DNA of 64,000 nucleotides from Mesaphorura yosii (taxonomy: Eukaryota > Arthropoda > Collembola > Poduromorpha > Tullbergiidae), in the NCBI GenBank assembly GCA_009869945.1, contig WIXG01000217.1, positions 62,001 to 126,000 of the forward strand, given 5' to 3'. Position 1 is the stretch's first letter. Every line of letters begins with the position of its first letter. Shown piece by piece: positions 39,829 through 50,292 of this stretch. The notes under the pieces are model-generated. The model saw only the letters and a program-made list of their open reading frames with translations. It did not search any database and had not been told where the DNA came from. A program made the position numbers and the translations under genes.

Positions 39829-42800
39829 ATGGTGAAAGTGCGATCGGTTCAAAACATACTCGTGCTGGGCCTAATCGCCCTGGTGCAAGGCTACCGACAG
39901 CAGCCACAGTGTTCATGGCTCGACTCGGCCTCGCTCCGCTGCTTCGTGCGGGCTGGCCAGCACAACCTGATCGTTGAGGAGTCCGTCGCCGGCCGAGGAC
40001 CCGAGCACGCCAAGTCGCTTTGGGTGAACTGCGAAGAAAGCGGGGCCGACGGTTCGGGCTCTGAGCGGTTGCACTACCTGCACAGCAACCTCGCGAGCAG
40101 CGGCTACGTCCTTTCCGATGGCGTCTTCATGTCAGTCAAGAATCTCCTCGACCTTCGCTTCGAGAACTGCCAGATTTCCGGCATCACGCCGGGCGCTTTC
40201 GACTACTTCCCGCACCTGCAAAACTTCACGCTGCACGCGTCAACTAGTCTCCGCTGGCCAATTCTCGGCGGCGGTGTGGGCATGCCCGGCTCCGGTGGTT
40301 TGCCGGCGTCGCCCACGACACTCTCCGTGAAGGACGCGTTTCGCAGTCTGCACAAGCTGCAGAGACTCGATCTGGCGACGACGAGTCTACTGATCCCCTC
40401 CGACTTCCTGTGCCTCCTCCCGTCGTCCATCACCCACCTCAACCTGTCAGCCACGTCCCTCCGCGACCTGCGCGGCATCTCACCCTCCGACCCGACGACA
40501 GTTTCCCACTGCGGCCATCAGCTGCAGACGCTTGATCTCTCGTCAAACTACATCAGCCTCCTGCCACCAGCGACCTTCTCCTCGCTCTCCAAGCTTGAGG
40601 AGCTCATCCTGAGCTTTAACGTCCTCACCACCGTCGCCGAGCGCGCCCTGCTCGGACTTTCGTCTCTTCGGAGCATCGCATTGATAGGGAACTCGATCAA
40701 AAGCCTCGCCCCGCAGTTCTTCAGGGACAATCGCCATCTACAAGAGATACTCCTGCAAAACAACTCGCTGAGCATCATCGCACCGGGTCTGTTCAACAAT
40801 CTCGAGCATCTGTACCACCTGGACTTGAGCCACAACGAACTGAGCTCCGACTGGATCAACGGCGACACGTTTCGGGGGTTGAGGAGCCTCTCGTACCTGT
40901 CGCTGAGTCACAACCACCTCACACGCATCGATTCGTCACTCTTTCGTGATCTCGTCAGTCTGCAAGTGTTGATCCTGTCTCACAATCAGTTCAAGACGAT
41001 AACTGCGCAGAGTATTTGCAGTGGAGGCGCCGTGGCGGGAGGGGGGCAGTATTCGCTCCGGTTTCTTGCGCTGGACAACAACAAAATCGAGCAAGTGCAG
41101 AGTGAAGCCTTTAAAAACTGCACCAAAATCGAAGACTTGAATCTAAGTGGGAATAAACTGGTGTCGGTGCCCGATTCGCTTGGTTCCCTGCTCTACCTGC
41201 GTTACATTGACCTGGGCGAGAACAACATCACAAACATCACGCACGCGTCTTATCAAAAGCTGCGCAACCTCAATGGTCTCCGACTGACTGATAATTCGAT
41301 TACGAGCATCGATAAAGACTCTTTTCGGCATCTGACGTCGTTGAAAATTGTGAATCTTGCCAAAAATAACATTTCAAACATCGAAGTTGAAGCGTTTGAC
41401 CACAACCTGAACCTGCAGGCGCTTCGGCTGGACTCCAACCGACTGAATGACGCCAACATTTCCCACCTCGTGTCCAATCTCAAGAATCTTTTGTGGCTGT
41501 CCCTGAACGAGAATCTCCTCACCGAACTCAACTACGAAAACCTGCCAGCAAAGCTACAGTGGATCGAGTTGCGAGGGAATTCCATCACGAAAATCAGCGG
41601 TTCCGTCGAGCGGTCGCGGATCACGAAGCTGGATCTATCGGACAATTACTTGAACGAGCTCGGTTCGGCCCAGCTGCCCGACTCGCTGGTACAGCTGAGC
41701 CTGCGGAACAACAGTCTAAATAAAATTCAGCCGTACACTTTCCTGCTGAAGGAGAACATCACGCTGATTGACCTCTCGTTCAACAAACTCACGAATCTCG
41801 ACCAGAACGCGCTCCGCCTGAACGGAGTCGACTCGCCGTCTCCCACGCGCGGAGCCACCGCGGAAGTGCTGCTGAATGGCAACGAGTTCATCTGCGACTG
41901 TTCGATGCAGTGGCTGCAGGATGTGCACGAGGAGTACTACACCGACTTTCGCTACCCTGTCATCGCCGACGAGATCAAGTGCAGCCCGCAGCCGTACTCG
42001 ACCCTCGGTGGGCTCCCGAGTTACATTTTCCTGTGCCGGTACGAGTCGCGGTGCCCTCCGTCGTGTCACTGCTGCGGCTTCAACTGCGACTGCGAGCTGA
42101 ACTGTCCCGACTCGTGCTCCTGCTACAACGACCAATCGTGGTCCGTAAACATCGTCGACTGCTCCAATCTCCAGTACAAGGCCGTGCCCCCGAAGGTTCC
42201 GGTGGACCTCACCGAACTGAGACTGGACGGCTCCATTCTGCCCACCCTCGAGCCCAACTCCTTCTTCCAGCACAAGTACTTGAAGGCCCTGTATCTCAAC
42301 TCCAGCCAAATCGAGTTCATATCGAACAAATCCTTCCACGGTCTCCACCAGCTCACGACCCTCCACCTCGGCAACAACTTCATCGAGCGCCTCGACGGCT
42401 ACGAGTTTGCAGGGCTGAATAACCTGGAAGAGCTTTACCTCCAGCAGAACAGCATTTCCTGGATCGGGAACGAAACCTTCGCTCGGCATCCGCGTCTCCG
42501 CATTTTGTGGCTGCAGCAAAACAACTTTGTGAGCCTGCAAGTCTGGGAAGTGCTGAGCACCCGAATCGGGCGGCTCGCCGAATTGCGGCTGAGTGGAAGC
42601 GATTACAGCTGCGACTGCGACTACTACACGGCCTTCAAGTCGTGGCTCGTGGAGTTCCAGACCAAAGTCAGCGATTCGGACGAAGTACACTGCGTCGACA
42701 CGGTGAGCAGCAGCAGCGGCGCGGGCTCAGGCAACAAGAATGTCGTGAACAAAAGCGAGCTGCTGATTGTCCGAATGCTGGGCGACAGAAACCCGAAGTG

Positions 42801-44212
42801 TGCTGCGAGTGCCTCGAGTGCAAGTGCGACGACGACGAACGGGCGCAGCAGCGGTCCGCATCACCACCACCGAGGAGGTGGTGGCGCAAACGCCTCCAGC
42901 AGCTCCGACACGAATTTGAGTGTGCTAGAGCCTTCATCGTCGGCTGACGGCACGTCATCCGACGACTTGATTATTCCATTAATTATCGGCGCTGTCGGGC
43001 TAATCCTTCTCCTCCTCGTGTTTGCCGTGCTCTCGCTATACTGGCGAGACTCCATCCAGATTTGGATGCACGCAAACTGCGGACTCAGGCTACAGCCGGA
43101 GCCGAGTGAGGACAAGCTCTTTGATGCATTCATCAGCTATTCATCAAAGGTAAGAATGACAATGGCAAAATGAAGTTGTTCAGATTTGCATTTGTGGAGC
43201 TTTGTTGTGTTCGGATGAATTAATTTCAAATCTCCACTCAACACCATTTCCCTTTTGCTTGTACTCGCAGGACGAAGCGTGGGTTCGACAAGTGCTCGCC
43301 TCCGAGCTGGAGCGACACTCGCCGCCGTACCGTCTCTGTCTTCGTTACAGAGATATTCCCATCCCCGGCTCCGGCTCTTACTTGGCCGACACACTTGTCT
43401 CGGCCTTCGAAGCGAGTCGACGGACGATTCTGGTCCTCTCTCATCATTTCCTAAAAGGTAAACAATCCTCCCGCTCGCACTACTAAAAAGCCCTCACATG
43501 TGTCTGAAAGTAGAATTTTATGCAAATGATCTCAAATTCGAAACTTTTACCTTTTAACATTTGCATATTTTCTTCATTAATTCGCAAAAGCATTGCTGAA
43601 TCATGACACATTAGCCAGCGTGCAATGGTGCAGTGATTTATTGCGTGTTCTGTTTATTTAGGTGAATGGAATCGGATCGAAGTCAAGTCGGCGCACGCGC
43701 AGCTCTTCAAAGACCGGTCGCATCGCGTCGTGATCCTCGTGCTCGGTGACCTGCCGCCCAACATCGATCCCGAGCTCCGTCTCTACCTGAAGACGCACAA
43801 GAAGTCCACGATTCACTGTGATGATAAGCGATTTTGGGACAGGCTCCACTTCGCCATGCCCGACGTCAAGATGAAAGTTCCTCTGCACTCGCATCAGGCG
43901 CACCAGCAGCGTCCTCACTCGCACTCGAGGTCAGGCTCCAACAACAGCAGCACGGGAAGCTGCAGTCTGTATAACAACAGCACGGGCAATTATTGCACCA
44001 GCACGACGGCGACGAATAGCACGAGCACGGCGCATTCGTACGCGACGCTGCAGAACCACAACAATCACAATCACAGCCACAGCCATGGCCAGCTCACGAA
44101 TCACAATCATAATCACACGAGTCAGTCCCATCACAGTCCGAGCAACATGATTGTGTGCACGGGCACGGGCACGGGGAATAATCGAACTCGACATGTGGCC
44201 ATCCATATTTAA
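39829..44212 (+). CDS. Toll: Long-type Toll receptor, Toll-6/Toll-8 (Tollo)-like; three coding exons
   Basis: Proposed join 39829-43149, 43271-43457, 43662-44212, giving 1352 aa. Residues 1-21 are a signal peptide. LRRs run from about 105 to 680. A first cysteine cluster follows (NEFICDC at 685) and then a second (CHCCGFNCDCELNCPDSCSC, about 746-765), the signature of long Tolls. A short LRR block spans about 785-920, with a third cysteine cluster from 925 (DYSCDCDY). A Ser/Gly/His linker (about 991-1043) leads to a TM helix at about 1048-1071. The TIR domain (about 1097-1238) shows FDAFISYS, RDIPIPG at 1134-1140 and FW at 1227-1228. The segment GDLPPNIDPELRLYLKT with DDKRFW resembles Tollo/Toll-6 more than 18w/Toll-7, from memory. 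The tail (about 114 aa) is His/Asn/Ser-rich and ends RHVAIHI. The start sits in a good context (A at -3, G at +4) directly before the signal peptide. In insects such receptors act at the cell surface in epithelial patterning and immune modulation; that role is inferred here. Confidence 0.96.
43150..43270 (+). other. Toll intron 1, phase 0, inside the TIR domain
   Basis: The donor AAG|GTAAGA follows codon 1107 and the acceptor CTCGCAG precedes GAC GAA GCG TGG. Splicing restores the TIR sequence FISYSSK-DEAWVRQVL. Without it the frame runs into a stop after seven odd residues. The intron is 121 bp. Confidence 0.93.
43458..43661 (+). other. Toll intron 2, phase 1, inside the TIR domain
   Basis: The donor AAAAG|GTAAAC and the acceptor TGTTTATTTAG flank a 204 bp intron. 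It splits a Gly codon and joins SHHFLK to GEWNRIEVKSAH, the expected TIR order (compare the FLYNEWSRFEYKSA pattern of Toll-8). The donor at 43458 and acceptor before 43662 are the only pair I found that keeps both flanking TIR motifs in frame. Confidence 0.92.
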
Positions 44213-44224
44213 CTCTTTCCTTTG

Positions 44225-44244
44225 TGCAGTGCAGTGCAGTGCAG
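44225..44244 (+). repeat. (TGCAG)4 tandem repeat in the Toll 3' UTR
   Basis: Four exact copies of TGCAG begin 13 nt after the Toll stop codon and are followed by CAG. It is a short microsatellite in the proposed 3' UTR. Confidence 0.9.
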
Positions 44245-44828
44245 CAGTGATCATCGTCAAGACTCAAAAACAATGCCTGCCGTGTACTTCTTCCAATGCT
44301 TTACGCTACGTTGCTCTTTCATCATCGCTGCGTGCAATGACTCAGTCAGTCAGTGATAGAACCCTGCCCTGCCCTGTCTAAAATAACGCTGAAATCCATG
44401 AACCATGACCCATGAGCCGTGGACGACCCGTCATCGACACAAAGACCCATTCACGATGTTTTTGTTTGTGGTGGAACACAAAAGTCAAGTCAAATAGCCT
44501 TAATTTAATTTCTTACGTGTTTTTGTATTTGCATTTGTATTTGTATTCCGTTAATGATGAATGACACCTCATGCTGATTATGTAACGTGACGCATTCGGT
44601 ATAGTTTCGTTAATTCAAGAGTATGATTGCCGTGTGTTTGTTTACGAGTGACAGGCTAAGTTATTTTAAATAACGTACACGTACACGTTTATTGTTTTGC
44701 ATTAAGCCAATACTCACTCATTTACTCAGGCTGATCTGACCCGTTTTGTACTGTACGACTTTTAAAACGATTTTGTAATGAATATGACAAACGTATTTAA
44801 AATATGGTCGGACATTGAAAGCGAGAGA

Positions 44829-44834
44829 AATAAA
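44829..44834 (+). terminator. Poly(A) signal of the Toll gene
   Basis: AATAAA lies 617 nt after the Toll stop codon. I saw no earlier exact AATAAA in the 3' flank, so the mRNA probably ends near 44850. Confidence 0.6.
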
Positions 44835-45724
44835 AGAATACAACTTCATTCAGAGATCAAATCTTGGTGAGCAATTTAATTTCGCGCATGCACGGCATGA
44901 AAGGAAGTCATTGTTCTCTTAATGCCAGTGCCCATTCACCCTTCGTGCTTGATCACCTTTGTCACCCAAACTCCTTCTTTGGCTTCATTCTCAATAAATC
45001 ACCGTCTTAATGAATTCTCCACACTTTCACATTTTAGTCCCATCCCGTGGAAAATGCAAAACGCAAAATGCTCGCATAAATCAAATCAATTAATTTCGCA
45101 CAGCGCCCCATTGTTTTTGCATTGCACGGCATAAAATTGGTCATGATTCCGATTACTCAATGACCTGAATCGCAAATTCTTCAGTGCTCGTGTTCAGCGT
45201 TTTATTTCATATCGCGCTCGCACTCGGCTCACGACATTGAAAAGCCATTCACAATGCACGGCAAATGGCCGGCTCAAATTCCTCGGCTCGACTCAAATTC
45301 TTTGGTGCAGCAATTTCAAGTAAACGAAAGAGCATTTAGCATTATCTTGCGACTCGACCACGCGCCACGCCACGCCACGTCAAAGCTTTATTTACGTTTC
45401 GTGCTTTGGAAAATGCGAATGCGAAATGGAGTAAGAAATGCGTACCAAAATAACAATACGATGATGAATTGGCTTGCGATGGAAGAAGTCCATAGAAAAG
45501 CAAGGCATGCGATGGAAGTCTGAGTCTGGCTGAGAATAGAATGGTATGGCGGGGCAGTGCATAATAAATTACTCAACGTCTGGTTCGTGATTAATAGAAA
45601 TAAACATTAAACACATAACAAAATTCATAACAAAGTCTTTAGCTTCATGACGGCGGTGGGCAGGCTGGTCGACTCGAGTTCATTTCCTTACATCATCCGT
45701 TGCTGTGCTGTGTGACTCGACTCT

Positions 45725-45740
45725 CGAAAATCGATTTTCG
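45725..45740. repeat. 16 bp perfect palindrome
   Basis: CGAAAATC at 45725-45732 is followed directly by its reverse complement GATTTTCG. It contains a central ATCGAT, a core bound by several homeodomain and BEAF-like factors in insects, but no factor can be assigned here. Confidence 0.85.
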
Positions 45741-46255
45741 CAAATGGGTCTTGGCATTCATGCATTAAGCCATTAAGCTCTGAGCCATCAATAAATTACG
45801 TAATAACACCGGCTTCACGTGAGCCGGGCCCTTGACTCATTTAAATAAACCATCGACTCATTACGTCGAATTATGCCATCATGCCGTTTGTGCTTCGTGC
45901 GAAATTACTCATCAAATCGGAGGGTTCTTTGACTTGGTGGCTGGTGGCATCCGAAAATACTGAAAATGGTAACGAGTTCAGAGAAATGGCACTGGGTTGA
46001 TAAGAAAAATGAAAAGTGAGAGCACTGCAGCCTGTGCGTACGCGTATTTGACTGAGGCAGCACAAAATTAATGAATAATCGAAAAAAATGCGACATTCAC
46101 AAGTATTTTTTGTGTTCATGTGACACGCAATTTCCTTATTTTCATAAATCTTATTACAAAATGATTTCTTGGTGGTATTATTCGTCTCTGTCTCGTGTAA
46201 TGGGCTCAGAAAGCAATTTGTGCAGTGCAAAGGGGCAAGAAAAGAAACTGGAAAC

Positions 46256-46273
46256 GTCGAGTCGAGTCGAGTC
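46256..46273 (+). repeat. (GTCGA)3.6 tandem repeat
   Basis: Three full GTCGA units plus a partial unit. GTCGA/CGACTC words recur through the window as scattered short duplications. Confidence 0.9.
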
Positions 46274-46969
46274 ATTAGAACGAGAGTAAAAGTAGAGCTG
46301 TTGCTGCTATGAGCTATCATTGCCAAAATTAGTATTTCGGAATAATTGCCTGCAGATCTCCAGCAATGCTTCACATTCTTGAAAAGATGAAGTTTATTCT
46401 TTCGCATTTCTTTCAAAATGAATGAATGACTTCCTTTAACCCTTTTTAAACTGAAACTACAGCCACCTAGGCAAGCTCTTTCACAGGCTGGGCATTACAA
46501 AGTGTAATTTGTCTCCTTCATCTTTCAGTTCCTCGAAGAACGATCCCGTGCGTATAAAGACAAGCTCAGCTCTGTTATGGAGTAGAGTCTTGATGCCTGA
46601 GTTGACGGTGAATCTAATTTTAATTAATTGGAGTGCCTCAGCGCCAGCGCAGCGCAGCGTTGAGTTGAGTTTGAGTTGCCTCGTCATCGCCATCGCCATT
46701 TCAGTTTTCCTTTTCAAAGCGTTCGTGTAATGTAACGCAATGCAATAACGTATTTATTCAGCAACAAACTCTTGGAGGAGTCGAGTCGAGCAGTCTATTT
46801 GTTGTGAATCAGTGGGGGATCTTCGAAACTCATTTCCTTTCTTCGCTGCTTCGTCTTGGCGTGATGGAGTGTAAACGTGAACTGTAAATGGAGCCTGGCC
46901 TGACTGCATTATTCAACAAGAAATAACAATATTTAAAACAAGATTGATTTAACCTCACCTTTTAATGTA

Positions 46970-46993
46970 CCATTGCAGCCTAGGCTGCAATGG
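46970..46993. repeat. 24 bp perfect palindrome across a candidate splice acceptor
   Basis: CCATTGCAGCCT at 46970-46981 is followed directly by its exact reverse complement at 46982-46993, centred on CCTAGG. It overlaps the acceptor and first codons of the 46979-47144 exon. Confidence 0.92.
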
Positions 46994-47221
46994 CAAAAGC
47001 TACAAGTCATCAACAACGCGAATGCGATGCGCGAGGAATGCCTGCCTGCATTAGCCGAGCCGCTGGAGTACCGAAACCCGAGGCTCCGAGAGCAGAAGCC
47101 GGAAGCAAACGTTAAGAAGGAAGTTGACGACGACGACGCATTAAGTGAGTCTCGAATGCAGAAGTTACATTCTGCAAATTAACATGTTGGGTCTTCATTT
47201 CAATTTGCAGTCGCCTCCTGA
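46979..47221 (+). CDS. 3'-terminal coding exons of an unidentified gene (partial)
   Basis: The exon 46979-47144 is markedly GC-rich, mostly with G/C at third codon positions, unlike its flanks. It reads PRLQWQKLQVINNANAMREE, then PALAEPLEYRNPRLREQKPE, then a basic-acidic end KKEVDDDD. It is bounded by an acceptor (CATTGCAG) and a consensus GTGAGT donor at 47145. A 66 bp intron ends CAATTTGCAG at 47210, after which the frame closes at once as I-A-S-stop (47219-47221). If the intron is retained, the frame ends at 47182 instead. Upstream exons were not identified with confidence; a phase-0 frame after an acceptor near 46782 is one possibility. I recognise no family. The exon start lies inside a perfect 24 bp palindrome. 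Confidence 0.4.
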
Positions 47222-49200
47222 AGCCCTGAACCTGCATTTCTCCCGTTCTCAGTCCAACTTCTGTACTATTCATTTAAACACGCACTAAATTACGGGTGCA
47301 CGAACCTCAGATTGGATTGCGTTTGTACCTGAGCTGAGATTTGAAGGTCTGACTCGACTCACGTTACATTTCAGCGTCCAATTATCCTAGTGCACCAAGA
47401 TGAAGACGAGTAAATTAATGACTTGCTTCGCACTGCATTGTGTTTTGCGTACTGTTTCTTCATGGCCAGATGATGTTCTTATAGTACTTCATGCATCTTA
47501 CACGTTATGCAACAATTGAGTAGTAAATCCAAAACAAACATAAAGATAAACCTGAATTGAAACATTTCTCAGTCGCGAACAATTTCTTTATTTGTGGTAT
47601 CTCGTCTCGTCTCGCGTCTTCTTTTGCATCCTTTCATCCTTTTGCTTGTGCTGAGGTTGTTCGACTGCTCGACTGCTCGTCTCCTCTTCTAGTTAGAATC
47701 TCGTCTCGCGTACACGAAATTTGTAAAGATCGTAAGAAAAGAGGCGTTCCGGCAGCCAAAGCCAAGCAAGGCAAGATGCATTGAATGAAAATCAAAGTGA
47801 AATAATAAAATAAAAGAACCCTGCACAAAACACACAGCATACAAAGGAAAGGATTGAAATGATAATAAAACGAACAAGATGCTGGACAAAAATTCTTAAT
47901 ATTGCTACCAAGCTAATGCCATTGCTTTGCTACTTTGGAGGCAGGAGGCAGAATTTCTGAATTTCCCTTTGGCATGAAAGACGGACAAAATACGCCAACG
48001 ACAACGACAACGACACGAAGATAACATTTTTCCCATTTAAGAGAGAAAAGGTGGACGGACATCACGAATAAATTCATAAAGTGACATGCGACTTTTTTGT
48101 CCTCCGCTTTCGCTCTTCGCTATCTTTAATGTTATTTATATACGTAACCCTTTCGCTCGCATCGCATCGAGTCGCTCAGGGCATTGTCTCTCGTGTTGTC
48201 ACATTACGTAATGGCAGGACAGAGATAAGCTTTTAATATAATAAAATGCTCCTCCACGCTGCTTCTTCTCTCAAATGAAATCGAAATCCGTCGTGTATTC
48301 GTATTGACTCTGCATTTGTATTAATAATACACAATTATTTGAAACTTGAAACGAGTTTCAGCCACGCAAAGGCAATGGTGATTGTCAATAAAACGCGCAG
48401 ACAAAAGAAGAATTCATTTCATTAGCCTTGTCCTCTCATCTGCTGCGCTTTTCAATTCCACCATCATCTGGCATCTAAATCTAAATGTATACGACTAATT
48501 ATATGCTCTCAACCCTTAATTTAATAATACGCGTAAAAATGCTTGCTAACTGCCGCAAAAATAGAGCTCAATTAAATAAATATGCTGCAATAAATCATCA
48601 CGTCGTTAATTATGCCGTTGTGCCGCCTGGCATGGGAATTCAAGGCCACAGGTGCCAATTTGTGAAACGCTGCTGCAAGCAATGTCAGAAACGGTTTACA
48701 GTTTTTATATTTGTTTAATAATAGTGCTTGGCTCTTGTTACATGCACTTGAAGCTTGTCTTGTACTTTTCCCACTTTTACTTGGCAGTGTTAAATGAATG
48801 AACACGTTTCCGTAATTCGTGTAATTTGTAATTTGCAACGATCCTGAGACCCATAAAATCCATATTCGTACTGGTAATTTGGTCGGTCGAGTTTAATGCT
48901 CTTCCTCCCCGAACGAGCGCGGAATGTTTCCGTCATCGCGAAACGCGAAATGTGAAAAATTGCAAACAACCTTTATTATGTATTACGCATTACGTATTAC
49001 GTCTGCACTATAATTAAGTTAAGACATGGCTGCAATGCAAGCTGCAATCAAGGTTAATCCACTCTTCTTAGCCATAATCCATCAACTCACATAAATTGTG
49101 AACCGTCCTCAATAATTTCAGCATTTTGACACTCATAAAACTCGACGCGATATGCGAATGGCGAATTTCATGCATAATTCAGCGACTTAAGCGCACAATT

Positions 49201-49215
49201 CACGGCACGGCACGG
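49201..49215 (+). repeat. (CACGG)3 tandem repeat
   Basis: Three exact CACGG units followed by CATGG. Confidence 0.88.
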
Positions 49216-50267
49216 CATGGGTGAGTCAAGGGCCGAAGCGTCAAGCCCTCTAAATTAGTTTATTGCAGCCTATTAAAGTGAGAAACACGATTCTGTCATA
49301 AAATCTGAGATCCTGCTTGCAGTTCATCATAAAAGCGGGTGTGCGTGCTCTCAAGTGCTCAATAATGCAGACGAGCCTTTATTTGCGACCAATTATCTCC
49401 AATTTAAAATTAGGCAGTTTGATTTTGATAAGCGAAGCGTGAATTCCACAGTTTTAATGCACAATTTTATTTTGCTATTTACTTGCTATTTATTTGTTGA
49501 CTTTGACTCTCAAGAGTTCCAGCTGTCCAGTCTGTATTCATGGATTCTTGGGAGCCTAATCAGGATTTGATTGGCGGAAATCATGACCAGCAGACAGGAC
49601 TTCTTGCCCACTGATTAATTAGTTTGATTACTGATTACTGCGACTGCGTGGTTGTGGGTAATTCTTTTTGCTTTGTTCAGGTGCTTTGAGTCCACGTCGA
49701 GGAACAAGCAACGATTTTGTTGTACTCGTATAAAGCCAAGTAAATGCTAATTACTACTTTGCTGCTCCGTCGCTGAAATCTGAAATCTGAAATCTTCTTC
49801 ATGCACGGCGCATCTTATTAATTTTCCTGCACCCTGCATGAGGAATGAGACTGCTAGACTGACGGATTCAAGAGAGACGAGAAGAATGAAGAAGGAGCCA
49901 GCCAAGCCAAGCAAAGGTTCTGACGTGGACGTGAGTAATTCAAACAAGAAATGATGCGATAATAACGTGCTTACCCGAGAGTTAAAGTGGATGATGATTT
50001 TTGTAATCAGATTCTGAGCTGGCTGAATTTCTAAAGAGCCAACCGGTTTTGGACGGCCGAGACCGGCAATCTTCCTCCTGAATTCGTGGCTTGGTCGACC
50101 GAATCTTGGGCAAGAATTCCCCGTTCTATTTGTTGAACCTCCCAAAATTAAATCAAATCGCATCGCTACAAAACAAATTATTATTGCTCAACAAGATAAT
50201 GAAATGGAAATTAACATTCTCAGCGACATGTGCTCCAAGCCTCCTCCAAAATGTAAAGCGAAGTTTA

Positions 50268-50292
50268 GGCTTAAGCTTGAAAAGCTTAAGCC
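50268..50292. repeat. Hairpin with 11 bp perfect stem and 3 nt loop
   Basis: GGCTTAAGCTT at 50268-50278 pairs with AAGCTTAAGCC at 50282-50292 across a GAA loop. It is followed directly by more AAGCC units. No poly-T run, arm extension or mature-miRNA-like product is recognisable, so no RNA class is assigned. Confidence 0.85.

Larger units (their letters stand above)
44851..46978. other. Intergenic stretch after Toll
   Basis: No gene is supported. Near 46481-46640 both strands read protein-like: plus, after the acceptor CTTCATCTTTCAG, FLEERSRAYKDKLSSVME then stop; minus, RTGSFFEELKDEGDKLHF ending at 46481 with AATAAA about 85 nt downstream near 46394. The evidence does not choose between them. 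Confidence 0.45.

Noticed and set aside
41716-42690. 324-codon minus-strand frame across the Toll ectodomain
   Set aside because: It is the antisense shadow of the GC-rich Toll exon. The plus strand encodes an unmistakable receptor, and the minus frame has no recognisable product.
45871-46416. 181-codon minus-strand frame
   Set aside because: Low coding character, no splice sites or recognised product, and a length compatible with chance.
46481-46717. Minus-strand 78-codon frame ending with AATAAA about 85 nt downstream
   Set aside because: The opposite strand offers an equally good short terminal exon after CTTTCAG, so the strand could not be decided.
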